Assembly: GCA_964019135.1 (NCBI GenBank) | Contig: OZ025248.1 | Location: 13,523,574-13,587,573, forward strand | Source of the DNA: Arenicola marina | Taxonomy: Eukaryota > Annelida > Polychaeta > Arenicolidae | Reading direction: 5' to 3' | Length of the DNA stretch: 64,000 bases | Shown: positions 23,337-34,700 of the stretch, piece by piece | Position numbering within the stretch: position 1 is the first letter of the stretch | Layout: each line of letters begins with the position of its first letter | Made by a program: the position numbers and the translations under genes | Notes under the pieces: model-generated | What the model was told of the DNA's origin: nothing | The model's database searches: none | Seen by the model: only the letters and a program-made list of their open reading frames with translations

Positions 23337-23553
23337 CTGCATAAAAAATGCCTGATCCACCATCGTCAACCCCTACAGGTTCAAACTGGTCCCCGATTAA
23401 ATCAGCAGTTGGCGTAAATTCGGTGTTTACTTCAACTCCTTCGTCCGACTTGCCAGAAACTATTATAGCTTCCGGTGGTAAGTAGTCGTCTAAACCTACT
23501 GGTCGCTTCATCGCCGGTGACGTCATCATCAGTGCACTGAGGTGGGTGCCCAT
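23337..23553 (-). CDS. Candidate first coding exon, acidic protein, unrecognised
   Basis: ATG at 23553 sits in an ideal context (GCCATGG) and opens 72 codons beginning MGTHLSALMMTSPAMKRPVG, with many Asp/Glu residues after that. It ends at a possible donor, GCAG/GTAGTT (23336-23335). No following exon was identified on this strand and no family is recognised. It could be the start of a host gene, or chance. Confidence 0.25.
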
Positions 23554-23666
23554 GGCGAGTTGGGTGGTTGTGCAAAAGAGCTTGAAACTTCACTAATGTA
23601 TGATTAAATATAAATATATGGTGTGTAAGGTTTAGTTAATTCCCTATAGTTTAACTGGAAATGTAA

Positions 23667-24150
23667 ATGATATGGGCCCGGCATTTCCCTTTAACTGAGT
23701 TGATGAATCTTTTCGTGAGAGTACATGGGAGCTCCACATGCAACCCATTCGAGCGTAGATTCCATGGTGTCTTGCTTACATCTCTCACATATACGCAAGA
23801 AGATGTGCGTTTGTTGCCACACGCCGCACGCCGCAGGTGTGATCCGCTCAGAAGACACCGATGTATCAATCGTGGGCCTAGCATTCTACGAGAACGTAGG
23901 AGCCCCGATGTTGCAGAAGTACTGCTCTAGGTGGACTAAGGTTATCAACATCCCCAGAATCGACGCCACTGTCGGCCGCAATGTATGCAAGAGTCTCATT
24001 GGAATGCATGCTTACACTGGATGTGATACCTCAGTGCCTTTGCCGGGAAAAGTAATACCACCGCTTTCAAAGTGTTGAACTACAACAAAGAATTACAATT
24101 GATGCCGTGTAAGGAATGTTTGGTAAAACTTGCAAACTCAACGTGCAAAG
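23667..24150 (+). pseudogene. Fossil fragment of a transposon-associated gene (SEDTDV/GCDT type)
   Basis: The + strand encodes pieces resembling a protein family spread in many copies through invertebrate genomes, with landmarks HAA, VIRSEDTDVSIVGLAFY, VGRNVCKSLIGMHAYTGCDT and FKVLNYNKEL. The pattern of spaced acidic residues (SEDTD, TGCD) is reminiscent of PIN/XPG-like nucleases, but that is my inference. The copy is broken (at least two breaks) and incomplete at both ends. The parent element type is not identified. Confidence 0.6.
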
Positions 24151-24724
24151 TACCAAGCCGCAATATGGCGACGATTGATTATATTTATACAGATATGTGC
24201 AAACTTAAAGATTGCGCCAACCAAGGATCAAATGCAGACAATGACGAGTGATCAATCGATGATGAATTTGATGATTTTGCCCAAAGGGCAGCAGTCTACA
24301 AAGGTCATTACTACGAATCTGATTAATACGGTTGATTGACTCAAAGGTCAATACTAAAACCCTGAAAGTATCAATACATGTGATAATACAGTTGAATGCG
24401 GAATTGGCGTCAACCCATTAATATAGAAAGGTTCATCAATAATAGATAATACCACCCAATACCACTCAACACGCCATTATATGTAATCAGTTGTCAACTG
24501 TCGCATCCAACTTTTGTTATAAATTCCAATAACGATTGAGATTTTCCCCGCAAAACTTTGATACGGAAACAACGATCCATTTGGAGAAACGCCATCTCGC
24601 TTTTTGATTAGTCAGTTACCTGACGATATCACGCATTCCAGAAAATGATTCATTGACTCCAAAAATGTATGTTTAGACAGCAAAATCATCATCGCATGTT
24701 CTGTAGAACCCGATATACGGTAGA

Positions 24725-24766
24725 TAATGAATTTCTATGGCGGCCATTTTAAAATTCTAGATGGCG
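24725..24766 (-). repeat. Inverted fragment of the 180-bp repeat family
   Basis: TTTCTATGGCGGCCATTTTA then AAATTCTAGATGGCGGTA is the reverse complement of the GCCGCCATCTTGAA / GCCGCCATAGAAA core seen at 21131-21490. Confidence 0.7.
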
Positions 24767-24788
24767 GTACGGCGCGGTGTGGATTGCT

Positions 24789-24802
24789 ATGGGAGCCTTT
24801 CT
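24789..24802. repeat. Second LINE target-site duplication, left copy
   Basis: ATGGGAGCCTTTCT, repeated at 28349-28362, adjoining the A-rich (here T-rich) 3' tail of the minus-strand LINE. Confidence 0.9.
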
Positions 24803-25438
24803 TTTTTCTTTATTTTAAATAGATTATTGATTGCTTAATCCATACATGCATGCAAGGGATACACGGTACAGGTACATAACATAGGTACAGTAACACAATT
24901 AGTTCATTAAGTTTTTCCAATGGGTTATTATGGAGTTGCATCACAAAAAATTCCCCTATACTCTTTGACGTTTACTGGTAAAGTTTCCTCTTAACACAGC
25001 TATATATTTCTCATATATTAAAACACTCTGGAATACCGCGTTAAAAGCTGCAGTTTTCCAGAGCGATCAGTTTACCATCGATCTTAATTAACGAATTGAA
25101 CCATATTACTTACTCTAAAACGTCTGCTTTCGTAGATATATCATGAAAATTAAACTCACACCATGAATTCACTACATTAAACAGAAATGTACTTTTAATA
25201 TGTTGGTAAAATGGGAGGTTCCCAACATCCTTCACGCGTACATTGCATTTCCAAAATAGTTGTCCAATTGATCCAATGTGACCGCCTAATAAACACGAGA
25301 GAGCTTGAATTGACCCATATCGTTTGACCCAGGCGCCTTCAGTGAACTACCCTTCAAAGCCATATTTGTGACATTCATACCTCCAAGGGTTTTCTTATTG
25401 TACATGACAGTGCGCTTTATTTTGTCAGGTTTGCCGTC

Positions 25439-26602
25439 TCAAAGGAAAACAACAATGTCTATCTGTATGTGCTTGAAGAAAAGAGGCTCTGGGCTCGGTA
25501 ACACAGACATTAAATAGACTAATTTAGGAATGACCAGTGATTGGGTTATAACCGTTCTGCCGAAAAGGGACATTTTTCTGCGCTGCCACAAACTTAACAT
25601 ACATTGCATTTGTTTTTGCACCCCGCTGTAATTTTCCGCGATAAATTCTTTGGGATTTGCACTAATTTTAACTCCAAAAACGGTAATAAGACCATATTAT
25701 TTGTGACTCGGGTACGAGGATATGATAGCTTTCCCGTATTTTCCCCAACGGAAGTATCACCGTCTTATCATAGTTTACCTTTAGTCCTGATAACTGGTAA
25801 AATTCGTTAAAAGTATTAATGACCTTTCTGAGCACATGTTCAGAATACTTTAGGAACAAGCCCATATCGTCTGCGTATTGAATAATTTTAAATTCCTGAT
25901 TCCTATATTTAAAACCAATAATGTCAGGGTCACTACGTATTTTGATGGCTAATATTTCGGCTACCAAGATAAATAAGTAGGGAGAAAGCGGACACCCTTG
26001 CCTTAGACCTCTTGTTATAGGGAAGTAATCCGACGTCCATCCATTATTAATTACACATGAACTAATATCGGTATAAAACCTTTCAACCCATTGTGTTATA
26101 TAGATTTTCCAAAATTAAAATGTTTAAGCGTTTGCTTAATAAAGGTCCAGTCGACTGTGTCAAAGGCTTTTTCAAAGTCTATTGATAGAAATAACAGTTC
26201 TGCATTTTCTTAGCTAGGTCCATAATGGTTGTTAGTTTGACAATATTCTCGCCGATGTGTCGGCCTTTCATAAAGCCTGTCTGATCTTGATGTATTAATT
26301 TGTCGAGCGTGGACTTTATTCTCTTGGCAACACTTTTTGTTATAAGTTTATAATCAGTATTTAAAAGAGAAATAGGTCGCCAGTTTTTAAGGTAAGTACT
26401 ATTTTTACCTGGTTTGGTCCAAAAATATTTTTCCTCCCCATTCTGTCTTCCACATTGACTCATCCTGTTCCGTACTGTGAGTCTCTTGCAGAAAGACAAC
26501 ATCGGCTTTTTGATTAAATTTAAACCACTCAAACATTTTTTGACGTTTTAGATATTTGCGCAGCCCTCTTATATATTGTGTCAAGATGTTAAGACCAGTC
26601 AT
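25439..26602 (-). pseudogene. LINE ORF2 remnant, endonuclease start fused to reverse transcriptase
   Basis: Begins at ATG 26602 with the usual endonuclease opening (MTGLNILTQYIRGL, ADVVFLQETHS) but after about 65 codons jumps, out of frame near 26410, to reverse transcriptase sequence (KNSTYLKNWRPISLLN, HQDQTGFMKGRHIGEN). Compared with the intact ORF2 at 6967 about 450-500 codons are missing. Downstream lie QYADDMGLFLKYSEHVL and VIPKLVYLMSVLPSPEPLFF, with several further frame breaks. Confidence 0.88.
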
Positions 26603-27229
26603 CAATCTTAAAGTACCGTTTTTTGTTCCTTAAAACCCCTATCACATGCACATATTTTTCAACGAGCAAATCAACAAAATATAAACAGATGGTCTCCGGT
26701 CGGTCGGTGCCGTTCAGTGAATATCCATAAGATTCATTTGCATTGTATGGCGATGCAAGATGTGAAGGACGAAAAACAAGAGTTGAACTCATGTTACGTA
26801 ACCTCCAGAGACCATCGGTGGCAGAATTTTAGTAGCTGCAAAGCGGTTCAACGGATCGCCGACAAAGACCAAAAACGAGCTCTATTGGTGTGCAGCTCTC
26901 CCTGTCGAGGAGAAAGAGAAGTAATACCAGTAATGTGTGTGGTGTGAATAGCGGTTCAATAGCCCGGCCACATTATTGTCAATCTCACTGGTGTGCACCG
27001 GACCGTGTACTGCACTGCCGGCCTGACGGCTAAGAACATATTCCAAAAGAAAGACACACGTGCGTAATCAGAAGAAAAAAAACACACAAAATAATGTTCA
27101 ACCAACTAAATAATAGTTCTACAGGTAATAGCAGAAAAAAACACCCAAAATAATGTTTAAACAACTACATAACAGTTCCACCGGTAATGGCAAATACATG
27201 TGATAGTCCCACAGGTCATTCGGCTCCAG

Positions 27230-28079
27230 CTACTGGTCGACCCTGGTCAGTGCCTCTTCCGTTGTTTCACCCCATCTGATGCGCGCAACTTTTCCACGCT
27301 TGTCTTTGATGAAACACTTCCCCCTCCAATGCCAGCTTTGTGCGATGTGTTCACTGTTCTTAACGCGATTGATTAGTTTGTAGAGCTCATCGCAGAGATC
27401 ATCCGCTATCGAGATGCCCGAGTCTTTGAGGGTTTTTCTTCTTCTCATCACTTCTTCTTTAGTATCTTCACAATCGAATCTCACAATAATGGGCTTCACA
27501 GGGTTCTTGCTGGGTAAAGGGTGGGCATGTAGGATTGTTTTTTTCACTCAGGTTGCATGCGAGTTTCGTTTGAAGGAACTGCACAACAGTTGACTTACAA
27601 TTGTTTGCTCCTGCTGGCATCTGTAACCCAAATATCCTGATGTTATCCCTTCGCGAATACTGGGCGTTCTCAATGGCTTCTCTTCTTGCGAGTTTGGTTT
27701 CTTGTACCAAAGACCCTACTTGGGACTCCAGTTGCTGTTTTTCGTTCTCGAGGACGTTTGCCTCCTCTTTCAGTAACGTGTTTTGCTGATCAAGCTAGGA
27801 TATCCTTTTACTCAAGTTATCCTCCAGAGCACTAAGCGAAGCCTTGATTGTTGAAACTTCTGCCTTGATGTTTCTCTCCATGTCAGTCAATTTTTCATCC
27901 AATTTCGTTTGGAAAAGGGCAAGAATCTCTACAATTTCCGTGGCGGACATGCCGTTTTCGGATTTTACACAAACGTTCGATGCTGGCGAGTGCCCTTCTC
28001 TGAAGCAACCTTCTTTCAATTCAAGTTGCTCCTCCGACAAAGTAGAAGAAAACGCCTCAGACCTGCTACGCACACTCAT
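27230..28079 (-). pseudogene. LINE ORF1 remnant (coiled coil, RRM, C-terminal domain)
   Basis: Starts at ATG 28079 (MSVRSRSEAF). The first 94 codons include a heptad-rich coiled coil (ILALFQTKLDEKLTDMERNI, then KASLSALEDNLSKR). A stop and frame changes separate it from an RRM-like part (YSRRDNIRIFGL, VVQFLQTKLA, 27710-27468) and a C-terminal part (KPIIVRFDCEDTKEEVM, ISIADDLCDELYKLI, RGKCFIKDKRGKVARI, to a stop at 27230). This order is that of L1-type ORF1 nucleic-acid chaperones. Not translatable as one protein. Confidence 0.85.
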
Positions 28080-28348
28080 GAATTGAGTTTGCTTGGCCGT
28101 CTCCGATTTTTGATGGCAGCCGTTTTACTGAACAGTGTGTCTTGTCGTTACTTTTCCAAGTCCATATAATAACAAAGCATTCCTGTATCACAAATATTCT
28201 TTCACAAACTTAATCCACATGCTTTCTGCTATAAATACACAGAATCTCAGAACCATATCACCATTTCTGACTTCTCCAAACAGGCAAAGCTGCTGAGCAC
28301 GCGAACCGCTGCCTCACTCCGCCGCCATTACATTTCTTGATTCTCTTG

Positions 28349-28362
28349 ATGGGAGCCTTTCT
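28349..28362. repeat. Second LINE target-site duplication, right copy
   Basis: ATGGGAGCCTTTCT, identical to 24789-24802, adjoining the 5' end of the minus-strand LINE. Confidence 0.9.
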
Positions 28363-28609
28363 ACCCTAACTTGTATAGTTTCAAATTCGTTGTCTCCAGG
28401 TTTTACAATTCTGGCCTCGATACAAAAATACACGGTTAGGGTTAAAGGGGGTAGGGTTCAAACTAGTATGATTACATAGAGAAAGCTGTGAGTGTGACAA
28501 TGCTATCAACCAGTTTTCATCTCCAGGAATGTGTACCTTCCCAAAAATCATTATGAGATTTCGCGCCCTCAGATGGCACAGATCAACCCTACTGGCTCAT
28601 GGACTATCT

Positions 28610-29945
28610 GTCACGTAACTTCTTGTTCTAAAATGTATCTCCGTCAAGTGAATTCTTGTTCTAATATGTATCTCCGTGACGTGACTCCTTGTAATATTAT
28701 CTCTGTCACGTGACTCCTTGTTCTAATATGTATCTCCGTCACGTGACTCCTTGTTGTAATATTATCTCTGTCACGTGACTCCTTATTCTAATATGTATCT
28801 CCGTCACGTGACTCCTTGTTGTAATATTATCTCTGTCACGTGACTCCTTATTCTAATATGTATCTCCGTCACGTGACTCCTTGTTGTAATATTATCTCCA
28901 CCACGTGACTCCTTATTCTAATATATATCTCCGTCAAGTGAATTCATGTTCTAATACGTATCTCCGTCAAGTGAATTCTTGTTCTAATACGTATCTCCGT
29001 CAAGTGAATTCTTGTTCTAATACGTATCTCCGTCAAGTGAATTCTTGCTCTAATATATGTCTCCGTCAAGTGAATTCTTGTTCTAATACGTATCTCCGTC
29101 AAGTGAATTCTTGTTCTAATACGTATCTCCGTCAAGTGAATTCTTGCTCTAATATATGTCTCCGTCAAGTGAATTCTTGTTCTAATACGTATCTCCGTGA
29201 AGTGAATTCTTGCTCTAATATATATTTCCGTCAAGTGAATTCTTGTTCTAATACGTATCTCCGTCAAGTGAATTCTTGCTCTAATATGTATCTCCGTCAA
29301 GTGAATTCTTGTTCTAATATGTATCTCTGTCACGTGACTCCTTATTCTAATATGTATCTCCGTCACGTGACTCCTTATTCTAATATGTATCTCCGTCACG
29401 TGACTCCTTGTTGTAATATTATCTCTGTCACGTGACTCCTTATTCTAATATGTGTCTCCACCACGTGACTCCTTATTCTAATATATATCTCCGTCAAGTG
29501 AATTCTTGTTCTAATATGTATCTCCGTCAAGTGAATTCTTGCTCTTTAAAATGTATCTCCGTCAAGTGAATTCTTGTTCTAATACGTATCTCCGTCAAGT
29601 GAATTCTTGTTCTAATACGTATCTCCGTCAAGTGAATTCTTGCTCTAATATGTATCTCCGTCAAGTGAATTCTTGTTCTAATATGTATCTCTGTCACGTG
29701 ACTCCTTATTCTAATATGTATCTCTGTCACGTGACTCCTTATTCTAATATGTATCTCCGCCACGTGACTCCTTATTCTAATATGTATCTCTGTCACGTGA
29801 TTCCTTGTTCTAATATGTATATCTGTCACGTGATTCCTTGTTCTAATATGTATCTCTGTCACGTGACTCCTTATTCTAATATGTATTTCCGTCACGTGAC
29901 TCCTTGTTCTAATATGTATCTCCGCCACGTGACTCCTTGTTGGCT
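28610..29945. repeat. 33-bp minisatellite with CACGTG / CAAGTG units
   Basis: About 40 units. Two subtypes alternate in blocks: GTCACGTGACTCCTT + ATTCTAATATGTATCTCC, and GTCAAGTGAATTCTT + GTTCTAATACGTATCTCC. A shortened form (TTGTAATATTATCTC) occurs in the first third. I count about 20 CACGTG cores, most inside the palindrome GTCACGTGAC, and a similar number of CAAGTGAATTC units. The unit length is divisible by three, so 11-residue repeat frames stay open on both strands; they are not credible genes. Confidence 0.96.
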
Positions 29946-30435
29946 GCTTGCGTGGGAAAGACAGCGACATAAAATGGTTAGCCTGTGACTGGACCTTTTA
30001 CTTTTCTTTGATCCCATCAAAGTTAGCACGCATCTCATTATCCTTGCATCCGTTATTATTTACGATATTTATTATGATAATCCATTAGTAATGTGAAGTA
30101 AACAAGAATTCAATTGCATCCTCTCAAGTAAAATTGTTGTTTGCCGTTTTTTGCTTTAAAAGTTCTTTGTAGACACTGCTCAAAAAACTTAAGAGATTAC
30201 AAACTCAACACCAAAAAACAAGCACAAATATTTATTATATAGATTCTCTTAGTTATAACATATTGACAATGTTGACAAGGTTACTACCGCAAAATCACCA
30301 GATATTTCGCGAAGTTGCAGGGAATTAGGGATCAGAATACCCCTAAAGCAAGAATGAATTAATAAGAGAAAAAAGTCGACTTCATGGTATTCAACATATT
30401 GGCTAACAAATTAGTTGGAACCATCACTCAGTACT

Positions 30436-30437
<2 letters not shown>
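29946..30437. other. AT-rich spacer, no gene seen
   Basis: No coding signal. CACTGCTCAAAAAACTTAAG near 30174 resembles a transposon end, but no matching inverted end was found nearby. Confidence 0.5.

Positions 30438-30471
<34 letters not shown>
30438..30471. repeat. (TA)n microsatellite
   Basis: Uninterrupted TA dinucleotide run of about 17 repeats. Confidence 0.95.
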
Positions 30472-30473
<2 letters not shown>

Positions 30474-30834
30474 TCCCCTCGGCCGTTCATACAGTCCCTA
30501 CAACGTCTGGGCAAGCTCCGGGTCAGGCTGCGGATCACGTGGCAATTGCAGAAAAGAAATGACATTGGGAGTGCAGTATCCTTTTCAAACCTTAATTGGG
30601 GGTGCGTGCGTTCCGGCACTCCTTTCTATTGCAAAGGTATACTTATTAGAGACCTATTCAAATGATTGCTCTAGATGTTGAAATGATTATGAATTGGGTT
30701 CACAAATTGATTCCCAAAATAAAATTCAGAAATGTGCTCCTTTAAATATTTTGAGCCGTGCATATACGTAACACCCAGTAATATCATTACTGCTGGCTGA
30801 TACGAACAAAATAAATTATACGTAGGCTATAACT

Positions 30835-31195
30835 TAAATTTCACATATGTGCAAATAAATTGTACATGTGTTTCATTTAATTGTACACAAGTGTAGTTCA
30901 ATTGTACACAAGTGTAGTTCAATTGTACACAAGTGTAGTTCAATTTTACATAAGTGTAGTTCAATTTTACGCATGTGTAATTCAGTTTTACATAAGTGCA
31001 GTTCAAATTTACATAAGTGTAATTCAATTTTGCATTAGTGTAATTTAATTTTACGAAAGTGTAATCCTATTTTACACATGTCGAAATATGTTCACTTATG
31101 GCCAAATAATGGGACATACGTCCAAATAAACTGTACATGTGTCCAAAAGAATTGTACAAATGTGCAAATATTTGGACATATGTGCAAATATTAAA
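30835..31195. repeat. Degenerate ~21-bp tandem array
   Basis: Units such as TTGTACACAAGTGTAGTTCAA and TTTTACATAAGTGTAATTCAA, about 12 good copies followed by more diverged ones containing ACATRTGTCCAAATA. The seven-residue period explains the open - strand frame (NYTYVKL, NYTCVQL). Confidence 0.85.
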
Positions 31196-31637
31196 TTCCG
31201 TCAATTGAACGCTTGTTGCGATAATGTGCTGCTCCCATGAATTGTTTGCGAGTCGCACCCTAAACGGGTGCGCCATGACGTATTGTTAAGCTGACCCAAA
31301 CCGCTACCAGTGGTTACTTCGGTTTTGAGGGGGGAGGGCTTCCGTTGATTTAGCAGCACTTTCCTGGAGGTAATCAATACAGGGATAACATGTATCCAGC
31401 AGGCACTCACCGGAAATTGATTATATATATGGAGTTATATTTTATCTGGCATTCATAAACGTTATCCTTGTAGTAACAGGTGAGGTACTGGGGGGTCGGA
31501 CGTTTGTTTATGACGACCGCGGTAGTTCAACATTCAGCACTCTCGGCGTATTGCAATATTTCGACCTTATATCAGGAAACAGCTATTATAGCCCTGTGTT
31601 GCGCGAAGCGATTCGATACTTTGTTATTATCAAGAAG

Positions 31638-31703
31638 ATTAAATTATTCTGTGTAGGTTAAATTATTCTGTGTAGGTTAAATTATTCTGTGTAGGTTAAA
31701 ATG
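31638..31703. repeat. 22-bp tandem repeat, three copies
   Basis: Three direct copies of TTAAATTATTCTGTGTAGG plus a short linker, followed by a partial copy. Confidence 0.9.
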
Positions 31704-34700
31704 ATATAGACAATTAAACTGTGTGACTAAACGAACTCCTTCTCTGGTGCGCCTTCTTCGATCCGTTTTTAAATAATTTAAATGAAATCAATTTTAAATC
31801 TTGCCCCACCAATACCATTATACCTCTTTTTTTCATTGACTGGATAAATTGCGGTCTCTTAACGGCGTAAAAATTAAATCAAAGGCGCTTTACGATCTAC
31901 CATTTGGATTAAAACCACAGAAGGAAGAAGATATTTGACAGTTTCTCTCCCTCTCGGCATCTGTGCTGCCTTCCCAGTTAACCTCCCCGCTCCAGTTCAG
32001 ACCAACCGCCCCATTGCCAATCTGCGCCTGTTTGACGCCACGCGGACAAACCGCCCCAATGCCAATCTGTCCCAATCTGACGCCCACTGTTTGATTTGCG
32101 GGGTCCCTCCTTATGAAGTGTCAAACCCGTCCACCATGAGAGAAAAAGTTCATTAATCCGATAAAAAAATACTTACATCCTTGCATTTAAATGAGTATTT
32201 AACACGACTGCAGGCCAGCGACACCGCCCGGGTAAACTCAGAACTACGCACACAAAAAATTCTTGGAACAGTTGGGCAGAAAGGAAGCTGACCTCAGGAC
32301 GCCAGATGATAGCTCTTGCTGTTTAAAATCCGCACGTTTTTTTCCAACAATGCTTCAGCGGCAACCCAGCAAGCGCTAAATCTGATTACGTGAGTCGTGC
32401 AGTGCGCTGGTGTGCTTCGTGCGCACACCACCGTTACCGGAACTTTTTTTTCACTCCATTTATGGACATATTAATTCCGATCCATCACCGTCGCTTCACT
32501 CTCGCTTTTTTTTTTGTCTTTCTTTCTTTTTAAAATTTGTAATCAAAGCATGCAGCTACTGACCCCCCCCCCCCCCGGCCGCACCCACCACCTCCCCCTC
32601 CTCTCCTCCCTATTTGCGCACGATTTGCACAGACACCTTTTTATGTTGATTATATCAACGACAGATTGAGGACAGGGTTTTGAAGGGCGGAGCGAAGGTC
32701 ACACGCGGGGTCACTACTCGCGCACCTCCCGGGGCGGAATGTTGACTTTGGAGTTGACGGGTTGGTGTGTCCACCCCCGAACTACAGGGCGGAGACCGAC
32801 ACAGGGGAAGGTGTTGGTGGGGAGGGGGGGAGGGTGTTATGTGACGGGGAGGAGACCGGGGTTGATAGCGGGGGATAGCGGACCTGGTATGAAATGGAGG
32901 GGTATCACTCGTTGTCGACAGCTATTGTGTAAGAGAGGATGGTTGAGGTCAAAGCTAGAGCTAGGGAGTGGGACATACAACAGTTCCTGGTATGCGTGTG
33001 GTGTGGGTGGGTGGGGAGGGGGGGGGGTAGATTGGGGTGTGGAGCAGGGGTCTACACGAGCTTTCTGTTTATGGAGTACAAAACAAAGCCTCCAAGAACA
33101 GATACTCTTATAACTACTCCATGTGAGCGGTCCAATATTGAAGATATTCTAAGAAAGTTCTCGTTAATAATCACTTCTGTACTGTAATCATCCTGAAACA
33201 TTCATTTACTCATAAATACTGTCTTATTGAGATGATATATGGCGGTAAGGCTAATACATCGCCTGAAAGACACTTCCCCAGGGTGTACCTCTCCTGCTAA
33301 CTATCAGCAGCGTATCCCTTAGTTTACCACCCCCCCCCTACCCGCCCTGCCCCCTCCCCGCCCTGCCCCCCCCCCCCCCTCCCCGCCAGATGACGACATA
33401 TCAGAGGGTACCTATCATGTTGACAGTGCACACCTACATCAGCCAATTGTGACATGGCAATTGAATAATGGAAAAAAAGGTATGAAGAATGGATTAAACG
33501 AATTCCTTTGTACGTTGATTGATTGTTGACGCATCATTTGACAGGATCTGAAAGGCCATGTCGACCTGTCGATATGGAGCCTATTTACTGCCTGAGATAC
33601 TCCCACTCAAGATAAAGCCACTTCACTAGATTCACTCGTCATTGACATGCAAATGTAATCGATTGGTCTGCAATAAGGCCGCTTATATACGCATGCAACA
33701 TAAGCACACAAAGCCAGGAACATCGCGATTTCAGGTGAAGAGAAGGCTCGTGCACACTATTATCAGGTTCCAAATCCTGTCGCTGACAAACCTATTAAAT
33801 TTCCAGCATTAAAACTAAATTGGCTTTTCTGCCGGCGTAGAAAAAGTCATACATAGATGCAGAGGGCTGCATATGTAGATCAAATTTAGCCATCAGATTT
33901 ATCCTTAATAAGATAAGCAATACGCGAAAATAACTATATATAGGCGTCTAAATATTAGTGACTTATTTGTGACTTATTAGCAACTCAGATGCATTATCTA
34001 CTTCATTCAATGTGTTATTAATAAATAGACACTTTGCAGTTTTGATCAACTTGGGGCCATATTCTGTGCGATTCTTTGTGAATCCACCGAGGTGAATGGA
34101 AGGAAGCGCCTCTAACGTCTATTTGTTACTCTCAGGGCCATCAGTTGTTGTCATATGATACCGATATACCATAAGTCTTTCCAGTACTACTAACCTTCGG
34201 AACGGTTCGTGACCCTGGGGACAACATTAGATTGTTAGGATGACAGTTACGGGGGGGGTAGAGGCGACGTGAGCAGCAAGCGACCTCTGCTGGAAGAATG
34301 ATAAACATGTAGCCAAAACACACTGAGCAGAGCCAGCAGAGGGCGCTCGTTCCTCACTTCCCCTCTGCCTCACGTAACCGCCAACCTCACGGTTGCCCTC
34401 AACGGGTGCTGCGGTCACGAATGGTTTTAGAGAGTTGTTTAGGTTGAATTTTGTATTTTTTTCGATGCAGAATTAAAACAAAATATAGACATTCGTTTAT
34501 CGAACGATCACAATGGAAAAGCGCATCACGCATTTGACCTCGATCGAACTCGAAGACGTACTTCGAAAGTAATTTGGCCTGTAATTAATCAAAATCGAAT
34601 GAATTTGTCCGGTACCATACCAGTAGCACAGTAAATGCTAAATAGTGCTGTCTCTGATGCCAAACTGCGAATATATCTTCGATTAGAGTCATTCCATTTT

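Larger units (their letters stand above)
24803..28348 (-). mobile_element. Second L1-type LINE, internally deleted, with 14-bp TSD
   Basis: Flanked by ATGGGAGCCTTTCT at 24789-24802 and 28349-28362. On the - strand it runs from a 5' UTR (28348-28080) through ORF1 (28079-27230), a spacer, ORF2 remains (26602-25439) and an A-rich tail (TTTTTCTTTATTTT at its low-coordinate end). At 3.5 kb with both ORFs it is too short for a complete element: most of the endonuclease and the front of the reverse transcriptase are missing from ORF2. It is a different family from the LINE at 6720. Confidence 0.92.

Noticed and set aside
28905-29988. Long frames on both strands with 11-residue repeats (MYLRQVNSCSN / TEIHIRTRIHL)
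   Set aside because: A 33-bp unit without stops opens frames on both strands; no unique protein sequence is attached.
30174-30200. Possible transposon terminus CACTGCTCAAAAAACTTAAG
   Set aside because: No inverted partner or target duplication found within the next kilobase.
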